Shown here: piece by piece, positions 52,577-59,959 of the stretch
How the letters are laid out: the number at the start of each line of letters is the position of its first letter
Numbering within the stretch: the first letter of the stretch is position 1
DNA from: Streptomyces gelaticus
GTDB taxonomy: Bacteria; Actinomycetota; Actinomycetes; Streptomycetales; Streptomycetaceae
DNA length: 64,000 nt
Reading direction: 5' to 3'
NCBI RefSeq assembly: GCF_014649535.1
Contig: NZ_BMTF01000003.1
Span: 186,001 to 250,000, forward strand
Notes under the pieces: generated by a model
Told to the model about the DNA's origin: nothing
What the model saw: the letters and a program-made list of their open reading frames with translations, nothing else
Databases searched by the model: none
Position numbers and translations under genes: made by a program

Positions 52577-53284
52577 ATGACCACCACCTTGATAACGGGT
52601 GCCAACAAGGGGATCGGTCTGGAGACCGCCCGGCAGCTCGTCGAGGCAGGCCATACCGTCTTTCTGGGGGCCCGCGACCCCGAACGGGGCCGGATCGCGG
52701 CGGAGCGGACCGGGGCGTCGTTCCTCGCACTCGACGTGACCGATGAGGCGTCGGTCGGGGCGGCGGCACAGGCATTGGGCGAGCGCGCCGGATGCCTCGA
52801 CGTCCTGATCAACAACGCGGGAATCACCGGGCGGTTGAAGGAGGCCGCCGAACTGACGGTGGAGGACGTCAAGGAGGTCTACGAGACCAATCTCTTCGGC
52901 GCGCTCCGGGTCACCCAGGCCGTTCTCCCACTGTTGCGCAAGAGCGATTCCCCGGCCGTGGTGAACGTGAGCAGCGGCCTGGGGTCCCTCGCCATCGCCG
53001 AGGAACCCGAGCGCTATACGTCGCTGCTGCCCGCCTACTACCCGAGCCTCGGCTACAACTCCTCGAAGGCCGCTCTCAACATGCTCACCGCGCAGTACGC
53101 GAAGGCATTCCCGGACATCGTGTTCAACGCCGTCGACCCCGGTTGGACCGCCACCGACCTGAACGGGCACACCGGTCTCCAGACTGTCGAGGAGGGCGCC
53201 GAGATCATCGTGCGCATGGCATTGCGGGGCGGTGACGGCCCCACGGGCGGCTTCTACGGCAATTCCGGTCCGGTGCCCTGGTAA
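52577..53284 (+). CDS. Short-chain dehydrogenase/reductase
   Basis: A 235-aa SDR of the carbonyl reductase-like branch: [64 protein letters not shown], and [11 protein letters not shown]. The motif set is complete. It resembles the operon SDR at 38962. Downstream of tetR on the same strand (52 bases), it probably shares the tetR promoter and hence derepression by the product. It may modify or detoxify the quinone (inference). ATG 52577 is chosen because 52544 lacks an SD. Confidence 0.9.
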   Translation: MTTTLITGANKGIGLETARQLVEAGHTVFLGARDPERGRIAAERTGASFLALDVTDEASVGAAAQALGERAGCLDVLINNAGITGRLKEAAELTVEDVKEVYETNLFGALRVTQAVLPLLRKSDSPAVVNVSSGLGSLAIAEEPERYTSLLPAYYPSLGYNSSKAALNMLTAQYAKAFPDIVFNAVDPGWTATDLNGHTGLQTVEEGAEIIVRMALRGGDGPTGGFYGNSGPVPW

Positions 53285-53318
53285 CGCACGCGCCTCGGGC
53301 CCTCGCACGGCTCCCGTC

Positions 53319-53512
53319 TCAGCCTTGATCTCACAGATGAGGGCGCCGGAGGTGAGGGCGGCGCCGACCTCTGCGGTCAGGCCCTTGACGGTGCCTGCAC
53401 GGTGCGCGTTGACCGGCTGCTCCATCTTCATGGCCTTCAGGACGACGACCAGTTCGCCTTCGGCGACGGTCTGCCCCTCCTCGACGGCGATCTCGACGAT
53501 GGTGCCCTGCAT
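53319..53512 (-). pseudogene. Truncated biotin carboxyl carrier domain with lost stop codon
   Basis: A biotinyl domain: [20 protein letters not shown], biotin site KAMKMEQP (Lys29), then [15 protein letters not shown]. Carboxylase alpha subunits normally end CEIKD and a stop. Here AAGGCTGA replaces AAGGACTGA, so one missing base removes the stop and the frame runs on antisense through the neighbouring SDR and tetR genes. The N-terminal half of the hammerhead (VxAP) is missing, and there is no SD at ATG 53512. It is probably a fragment of an alpha subunit gene, matching the beta and epsilon genes at 39.8-41.6 kb. Confidence 0.7.
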
Positions 53513-53686
53513 GACTCTGCAGCCCGTTGAGGCCCCGGAGCGTGAGCCGAGTACCGCGTCGCAATATCACCTTGAGCATGTGCGGCGGAGGCCGGCATGC
53601 GCAATGCACGAAATGCCAAAGGTATGTCAGATAACTACAGAGACTGAGACTGTCCGGGATATCAGCGATGTGACATCCAGGTTGCC

Positions 53687-54373
53687 CTATGCGGTCATGC
53701 ACCGTGCCAATTCCTGCTCGCACTCGTGTCCGTTCCCGTCCGGCACCGCTACCTTGGCGTAGGTGTATCCGGACGCGGGCATGGTCAGCACTCCGACTGC
53801 CAACGCCTTGGCCACTGCGTCCAGGCGGGAAACGGCATCCAGCTTCCGGAAGGCGGCATACAGATGGCGCTTGACGGTGCCGGTGGTGATGCCCAGGGAA
53901 CGGCCGATCTGCTGGTTGGTCATGGCGGTCGCCACACCGCGCAGCACCTCGGTCTCCCGTTGCGAGAGGGTGGGAACCGGCCGGTTGGCGGAGTCCTGCA
54001 CCTCTGCAGGGGCCAATTCGCGCACCGCGGCGAGCAGGGCGCTCCAGCCTGCGTTCCGCGGCAGGTAAGCCTGAAGCCCGGCTGCCTCCAGGGCGCGCCG
54101 ATCGCTTGCCGTGCTTCGTGAGGAGAGCGCGAGGACGGCTGACCCGGGAGCCACGGAGCGCAGCGCGCGGAGCGTACGCACCGCTGCGCTCTTTGTCGCC
54201 CAGGGCTCGAACAAGATCACGTGGGGGTTCAGGTCCGCCGCACGGCACAGGAGTTGGTGTTCATTGGCAATCTGTCCGAGAACGCGCATATCAGGCTGGG
54301 CGCGGAGCAACTCGGTCAATGATTCGCGCAGCAGAGTGGTTTCGCCTGCGACGAGAATGGTCATGCGAGGCAT
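53687..54373 (-). CDS. Atypical NarL/LuxR-type response regulator
   Basis: A 228-aa regulator. The C-terminal LuxR HTH (about 140-205) reads LSQRETEVLRGVATAMTNQQ, IGRSLGITTGTVKRHLYAAF and RKLDAVSRLDAV. The N-terminal receiver lacks its active site: the acidic pair reads LVAGETT, and the phospho-acceptor position is Glu56 in VILFEPWATK. It should act without phosphotransfer. The start is ATG 54373 or ATG 54364, behind GGGGGA. It is the second regulator in this island with an unphosphorylatable receiver. Confidence 0.88.
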   Translation of the reverse strand: MPRMTILVAGETTLLRESLTELLRAQPDMRVLGQIANEHQLLCRAADLNPHVILFEPWATKSAAVRTLRALRSVAPGSAVLALSSRSTASDRRALEAAGLQAYLPRNAGWSALLAAVRELAPAEVQDSANRPVPTLSQRETEVLRGVATAMTNQQIGRSLGITTGTVKRHLYAAFRKLDAVSRLDAVAKALAVGVLTMPASGYTYAKVAVPDGNGHECEQELARCMTA

Positions 54374-54795
54374 AATTCCCCCATGTCCCTCTCGGTGGCG
54401 GGTGAATGAGCCAACTCCGCGGTGCAGGGCCGTACGAGCGGCGTGCCGGCTTTCGGGTGGAGCGAACGCGAGCCGGAGCGTGATTCAGGAAGGCAACGCG
54501 CGGCAGGTCCGACGTGCACCCTGCTCGGACGAGGCGTGGACCATGGCGGTGTTGTTCTGCAACGTGCGTTCATGGAAAGTTCCCCTCGGGTGACGCGGAC
54601 GTCTGAACCGAGAGGAATGATAGCCAACGCGTGCTTGGAATGGGTTCTGATCAAGGAAGCCTTGACGGAGCGAGAGTGCCTTGAGGAGAAGCGGCACGGT
54701 GCGGGCGCCCTTACCCACGAGATGTCATGAAGTTATCGAGAATTTTCTCCGACGCCTGGCGAAACGTCCCGCGCGTTCGGCCTGTTACATTTTGA
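54374..54795. other. Non-coding gap upstream of the LuxR-type regulator
   Basis: 422 bases between the leftward LuxR gene start and the leftward SDR stop. No frame shows convincing codon bias or homology. The end next to the SDR (54720-54810) is AT-rich (TTACATTTTGATTAAATC), unusual here, and may hold part of the regulator's promoter or an insertion scar. Confidence 0.5.
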
Positions 54796-55581
54796 TTAAA
54801 TCTTTGTGCCGAGTAACGTACCTCCGGACGCATCGATAAATGATCCGGTGATCCAGCGTGACTCGTCGGAGGCGATGAATGCAACGATGTCGGCGATGTC
54901 GGAAGGTTCGCCAACCCGTTTGAATGCTGACAGGTTCGACATGGCCGCCAGTGATTCCGGGTCGTCAAATACCGGGTCGCCGTTATTTGTCACCCCTGGT
55001 GCGACGGTGTTCACGGTGATTTCGCGGGGGGCGACATGAGCTGCCAGATGCAGCGTGATCTGCTCCATGGCGCCCTTGCTCATGGCATAGCTGATCTGCG
55101 ACGGAAAGGCGGAACGGGTCATGCCCGAGGACATGTTGATGATCCTGCCACCTGCGGGCATCCGTACCAGGGCGCGTTGCGCCAGGAGGAACGGGGACTT
55201 GGCGTTCACCAGGTAGCACTGGTCCAGTGCCTCTTCGGTCACCTCGTCGGGCCGGGCTCCGTCGAATCCGGTTCGGGCCGCGTTGTTGACCAGGATGTTC
55301 AGCGCCGCGTTGCCGCAGCGCTCTTCAAGTTCCGACTCCATGGTGGCGAAAAGTGATTCCTCCGCTCCCGGTCGACCGAGTCGCGCACGTACGGAGAAGG
55401 CTCGGCCGCCTCTCTTTTCGATCAGCGCCACGGTTTCCTCGGCTGCGGCCTCGTTCGTCGCGTAATGCACAACGACCAATGCCCCGTCCTGGGCCAGCCG
55501 CAGGGCGATACCCCGCCCGATCCCTCTGCTGGCGCCTGTGACGAGCGCTGTTTTGTTCTGCAGTCTCTGCGACTGTGTCAT
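54796..55581 (-). CDS. Angucycline C6-ketoreductase-like SDR (LanV/PgaMred/LugN type)
   Basis: A 261-aa SDR strongly similar to the SDR domain of the fused protein at 38198: NKTALVTGASRGIGRGIALR, ALVVVHYATNEAAAEETV, INMSSGMTRSAFPSQISYAM and the shared ending TGSFIDASGGTLLG. The Ser/Tyr/Lys active site is complete. LanV-type enzymes reduce the C6 ketone of angucyclines with stereochemistry that differs between pathways. A second copy offers an alternative branch. The start is ATG 55581 with AGAAGGG upstream; the frame to 55686 is not conserved. Confidence 0.92.
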   Translation of the reverse strand: MTQSQRLQNKTALVTGASRGIGRGIALRLAQDGALVVVHYATNEAAAEETVALIEKRGGRAFSVRARLGRPGAEESLFATMESELEERCGNAALNILVNNAARTGFDGARPDEVTEEALDQCYLVNAKSPFLLAQRALVRMPAGGRIINMSSGMTRSAFPSQISYAMSKGAMEQITLHLAAHVAPREITVNTVAPGVTNNGDPVFDDPESLAAMSNLSAFKRVGEPSDIADIVAFIASDESRWITGSFIDASGGTLLGTKI

Positions 55582-56007
55582 GCGCCCTTCTCTCTGCGGT
55601 TCGTGTGCCGCCGTGATGTCGGTCGGCGGTGGCGCAAAAATGTCGGTCGAAGGGAAAGTCGGGCCCATGTCGATCGTGACATCCAAGGGAATGATGCCCG
55701 GTGTTTCATGTTCGAGTCGGCGGGCAGGCGAAGAGAAGCTACATAATATTGTGAAGGGTGGACTTTTGTGAGGATTCCGGGTTTTCCGGGGGAAAGGTTG
55801 CAGGCATCGAGGCCGAGTGGGAAACGAGTCGGGTGCCCTGAGCGGCGGAGGCGATCCGGAGCTCGCATCCGCCCTGCGGGGTGAGAGCTTTCACACCTGC
55901 CCCGGGAACCACGCAAGGCGGGCTGAAGATCCTCAACTGCGGTCAGCGGAGGCCCACTTGGTGACGTTCCCCATGTGATCGCACGGAACATCGGGGGCAA
56001 CGTGTGT
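55582..56007. other. Non-coding gap at the right end of the polyketide island
   Basis: 426 bases without a supported gene. An AT-rich patch (ACATAATATTGTG, 55741-55753) gives a possible minus-strand -10 TATTAT at 55748-55743 for the SDR, with only a weak -35. The rest shows no codon bias on either strand. Confidence 0.5.
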
Positions 56008-56082
56008 CACGCAGACTTCGCGCCGGGGGAGCACTCGGCCGGGCACCTGCGCCGCATCCTGCGTCCGTACCTCACCGGTTGG
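56008..56082 (+). pseudogene. Remnant of an anti-sigma ATPase gene (right island boundary)
   Basis: Encodes HADFAPGEHSAGHLRRILRP then YLTGW in one frame. The ATPase at 28239 has HADFAVGEHSARHLRRILHL then YLTGW at codons 17-42, about 21 of 25 residues identical. Codon third positions have diverged, so this is an older paralogous fragment. Its sequence runs directly into the 3' end of the serine hydrolase gene, whose last codons and stop it now supplies on the other strand. Confidence 0.75.
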
Positions 56083-56899
56083 GGGCGAAGCCCAGCTCCG
56101 CGAGCACCGCGTCCGTGAACGGCGGCCACACCTCCACCGCCCACGGGCCGAAGGCCCGGTCGGTCAGCGCCACGCACGCCGCGCCCGCGACCGGGTCGAT
56201 CCACAGGAACGTGCCGGACTGGCCGAAGTGCCCGAAGGTCGCGGACGACGACGAACCACCCGTCCAGTGCGGGGACTTGGAGTCCCGGATCTCGAAACCG
56301 AGGCCCCAGTCGTTGGGGTTCTGGTGGCCGTAGCCCGGCAGTACGCCCTTCAGACCGGGGTGTACAACGGTCTGCGCGGCCAGCACCGTACGCGGGTCGA
56401 GCAGGCGGGGCGCCTGTACCTCCGCCGCGAACCGTACGAGGTCGTCGACGGTCGAGACGCCGTCCTTGGCGGGCGAGCCGTCCACCGTGGTCGCCGTCAT
56501 CCCCAGCGGTTCCAGCACCGCCTGGCGCACGTACTCCGGGAACGGGATGTCGGTGGCCTTGGCGATGTGGTCGCCGAGCACCTCGAAGCCCGCGTTGGAG
56601 TAGAGCCGCCGGGTGCCGGGCGCGGCCGTCGCGCGGTGCTCGTCGAAGGCGAGCCCGCTGGTGTGCGCGAGCAGGTGCCGGACGGTGGAGCCCTCGGGCC
56701 CGGCCGGCTCGTCGAGCTCGACCGCGCCCTCCTCGTACGCCACCAGCGCCGCGTAGGCAGCGATCGGCTTGGTGACGGAGGCGAGCGGGAAACGGTGCGC
56801 GTTCGGGCCGTGCGTACCGACGACGGTGCCGTCCGCTCGTACGACGGCTACTGCCGCGGTGGGGACGGGCCAGTTGTCGATCATTGCCAGGCTCTGCAT
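56072..56899 (-). CDS. Serine hydrolase (beta-lactamase/class C PBP family)
   Basis: A 275-aa protein of the beta-lactamase superfamily. Seen: SxxK in FPLASVTKPIAAYAALVAY, YxN-type YSNAGFEVLGDHIAK, and a KTG-like region GHFGQSGTFLWIDP. HLLAHTSGLAFDEH and VLEPLGMTATTVDG are typical of EstB-like esterases. No signal peptide. The last residues (GFAPNR) come from the ATPase remnant; the copy of this gene end at 28680 terminates differently (RSGR). The start is ATG 56899; ATG 56884 is possible. Confidence 0.88.
   Translation of the reverse strand: MQSLAMIDNWPVPTAAVAVVRADGTVVGTHGPNAHRFPLASVTKPIAAYAALVAYEEGAVELDEPAGPEGSTVRHLLAHTSGLAFDEHRATAAPGTRRLYSNAGFEVLGDHIAKATDIPFPEYVRQAVLEPLGMTATTVDGSPAKDGVSTVDDLVRFAAEVQAPRLLDPRTVLAAQTVVHPGLKGVLPGYGHQNPNDWGLGFEIRDSKSPHWTGGSSSSATFGHFGQSGTFLWIDPVAGAACVALTDRAFGPWAVEVWPPFTDAVLAELGFAPNR
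56093..56127 (+). repeat. 35-nt direct repeat, right copy
   Basis: Partner of 28695-28729 (34 of 35 identical, same orientation), lying within the 3' end of the serine hydrolase gene. Confidence 0.85.
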
Positions 56900-57035
56900 G
56901 CGTACGAGCGTAACGGGCAGGGCCGTCGCGTCACCGCTCGGCGGGGTCACCTGATCCGCGCGGGGGCCGACAGGCCGGTTGTGGGGCGAGTTCGCCGGAT
57001 GGCCGGCCGTCGCTGGAACCCGTTCCCGTCCGTGC

Positions 57036-57066
57036 TTGCTTAGAGTGCACTCCAAGGTTTTAGCGT
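57036..57066 (+). promoter_or_regulatory. MerR-type promoter with 19-bp spacer and central operator
   Basis: -35 TTGCTT (57036-57041), -10 TAGCGT (57061-57066), separated by 19 bases. Within the spacer lies the 18-bp dyad CTTAGAGTGCACTCCAAG (57039-57056, one mismatch). The over-long spacer with a central dyad is the classic MerR-activated layout. Predicted transcription starts at about 57073, next to ATG 57074. Confidence 0.8.
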
Positions 57067-57073
57067 GGAGGGC

Positions 57074-57534
57074 ATGACGGTGATGGAGAGCACTTCGACG
57101 AAGGTGGACGTCTTCGCCTCGGCCCCGCAGGCGCATCCGCGCCCCGAGGGCCAGGACCGGTACACCATCAGTGAGGTCGCGGCCTTCACCGGGCTCACCG
57201 CGCACACCCTGCGCTGGTACGAGCGGATCGGGCTGATGCCGCACGTCGACCGGTCCCACACCGGCCAGCGCCGCTTCAGCAACCGCGATCTGGACTGGCT
57301 GTCCTTCGTCGGCAAGCTGCGGCTGACCGGGATGCCGGTCGCCGACATGGTCCGGTACGCGGAGCTGCTGCGCGAGGGCGAGCACACCTTCGAGGAACGG
57401 CAGGAGCTGCTGGAGGCGACCCGCCGCGACGTGAGGACGCGGATCGCGGAGCTCCAGGACACCCTCGCCGTGCTCGACCACAAGATCGACTTCTATGCGA
57501 GCGCCCGGCGGGCGCCGGAAAGGCCCAGTGCCTG

Positions 57535-57535
<1 letters not shown>
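57074..57535 (+). CDS. MerR family transcriptional regulator
   Basis: A 153-aa regulator. HTH and wing: YTISEVAAFTGLTAHTLRWY, ERIGLMPHVDRSHTGQRRFS, then a coiled-coil helix (EERQELLEATRRDVRTRIAE). No metal-binding cysteines occur, so it is not a metal sensor; it resembles the NmlR/AdhR-type subgroup acting with aldehyde or aldo-keto genes. Its stop shares a base with the next ATG. It probably autoactivates through the promoter just upstream. Confidence 0.92.
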
Positions 57536-58551
<1,016 letters not shown>

Positions 58552-58557
58552 CCGGTA

Positions 58558-58578
58558 CGGGGCGGGGCAGCCGCCCCG
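58558..58578. terminator. Terminator between aldo/keto reductase and secreted hydrolase
   Basis: CGGGGCGG (58558-58565), loop GGCAG, CCGCCCCG (58571-58578): a perfect 8-bp stem in the 30-base gap between convergent genes. Confidence 0.7.
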
Positions 58579-58581
58579 GGC

Positions 58582-59628
58582 TCACCGCGCCTTCCCCTCG
58601 GTGATCGCGGCGAAGGCGCGCAGCGAATCCGTGCCCGGGGCGAAGTAGCCCGTGTGGCCCCGGGCGTCGTCGGCCGGGACGCGGCGCGCACCGAACTCCG
58701 GGGCGGCCGGGTCGGGGCCGTGGCCGAGCCCCGCCACCTCGACGTTCGGCACCTTGCCGATCCAGTCCGTGGCGTCCTTCGCGGCCCAGACCCGGGCACG
58801 GGTGTGCAGACCGGCGACGTCGTCCGCGCGCATTCCGGGCGAGCCGAGGACGACCAGGTCCCGGGCGCGCAGCCGGGGCGCGGCGAGCCCGCACACGACG
58901 GAGCCGTAGCTGTGGCAGAACACGGCGGGCGCGGGCACGCCGTCGGCCGCGAGACCGTCCGTGAGCCGGGTCAGCCGGCCGGCCCCCGCCTCGGCGAGCG
59001 AGCCCGTCACGGCGTCGACACCGAGGCCCACGGGGGTGGTGTACCCGGCCCAGGCGATGACCGCGCTGCCGCTCCCGGTCCGGGCGTACAGCGCCTTCGC
59101 CATGCCGGCCGGGGTGCCGTACACGTCGTTCGTACGGTCGAAGTTCCCCGCGTCGATGTCAGAGCCCGGCACCACGACTGCGACATGGCGTGCGGTGCGC
59201 AGGTCCCCGAAGACCTCGGCGACCTGGCCGCGTCCGCGCGGGTCGAACGCGAGGATCTGCCGCCCCGGGGCCTTTCCGAGATGCGCGTACCGGGGATCGT
59301 GACTGGCTTGCAGGGAGCGGGCGTTGGCCCGGTAGCGCAGTTCGACGGGGACACCGTCCAGATTGCCGACGACGAGCGGATGGCGTACGACCAGGGCCTG
59401 TTGCTGCGGCTCGGTCAACCCCCGGAAGAAGCGGGCCACTTCGGCCGGTGTGCTCCGTCCGGGGTCGGGCAGCTCCCGCCCCGACGCATGGTCCGCGCGC
59501 CAGGCCCCGGTGCCCGGGGGCGGCCCGGTGAGGGCCTGCTGGGCGTTTCCGGTCGCCCACCCGGCCGTTCCCGCCACCACGGTGGTGGCCAGTGCGAACG
59601 CGACCAGGGTCCTCGCGTAACGGCGCAT
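58582..59628 (-). CDS. Secreted alpha/beta hydrolase (DUF1023 family)
   Basis: A 348-aa protein. The N-terminal signal/anchor MRRYARTLVAFALATTVVAG is followed by the DUF1023 fold: LAFDPRGRGQVAEVFGDLRT, VVVPGSDIDAGNFDRTND, nucleophile Ser in AVFCHSYGSVVCGLAAP, DLVVLGSPGM, and a late His in GHTGYFAPG. Exported or membrane-anchored; the substrate is unknown. It starts at ATG 59628 with GAGGA upstream; the longer frame crosses the tandem repeat. Confidence 0.88.
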   Translation of the reverse strand: MRRYARTLVAFALATTVVAGTAGWATGNAQQALTGPPPGTGAWRADHASGRELPDPGRSTPAEVARFFRGLTEPQQQALVVRHPLVVGNLDGVPVELRYRANARSLQASHDPRYAHLGKAPGRQILAFDPRGRGQVAEVFGDLRTARHVAVVVPGSDIDAGNFDRTNDVYGTPAGMAKALYARTGSGSAVIAWAGYTTPVGLGVDAVTGSLAEAGAGRLTRLTDGLAADGVPAPAVFCHSYGSVVCGLAAPRLRARDLVVLGSPGMRADDVAGLHTRARVWAAKDATDWIGKVPNVEVAGLGHGPDPAAPEFGARRVPADDARGHTGYFAPGTDSLRAFAAITEGKAR

Positions 59629-59959
59629 CCCGTCGTCCTCCCTCTCCGGTTGAACCGGCTGAACCGGCTGAAACGGTCCCTCGCCGGTTGAACCGGCTGT
59701 TCCGGCTGATCCGGCTCCTGTGCGCCAACCGGCGCGACGGAGAGGAAGGTAGGGAGAGAGCGGGCCCCGGGGCGTCACACCACGGGGCCAAGTGCGAGGT
59801 CATACCGGGGTAGGGCGTAGTGGCCACTGCGGGGCGGACGGTCCCGCATTCGTCCGGACAGCGGGGCCGGAGACCGTCGATGGCTTGAGTTTGCTTGGGG
59901 CAGAGGGGAGTTGGGGGATAGCTTGATGCGGTTGGCGCGTGTGGCACGGGGGAGGGCCA
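59629..59959. other. Intergenic region with tandem nonanucleotides
   Basis: 331 bases between the divergent hydrolase and kinase genes. It holds the repeat at 59646-59727 and, further right, the region upstream of the kinase gene (GTTTGCTTGGGGC near 59888, TTGATGCGG near 59922). No gene is supported. Confidence 0.5.
59646..59727. repeat. Degenerate 9-bp tandem repeat (YTGAACCGG)
   Basis: About eight imperfect units related to CTGAACCGG. Two identical dyads CCGGTTGAACCGG (59646-59658 and 59684-59696) are 38 bases apart. It lies immediately upstream of the secreted hydrolase gene, so it could be a clustered operator or a slippage-prone repeat. Confidence 0.7.

Noticed and set aside
51677..53512. 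A 611-codon open frame on the minus strand
   Set aside because: Only its first 63 codons have homology (biotinyl domain). The rest is the antisense of the SDR and tetR genes, kept open by high GC and the loss of one stop codon.
54422..54730. Small plus-strand frame in the LuxR upstream gap
   Set aside because: No SD and unremarkable composition; overlapping frames on the other strand are equally open.
55578..56000. 140-codon minus-strand frame upstream of the C6-reductase SDR
   Set aside because: No homology, codon bias or SD; an Arg/Ser/Pro-rich frame typical of non-coding GC-rich DNA.
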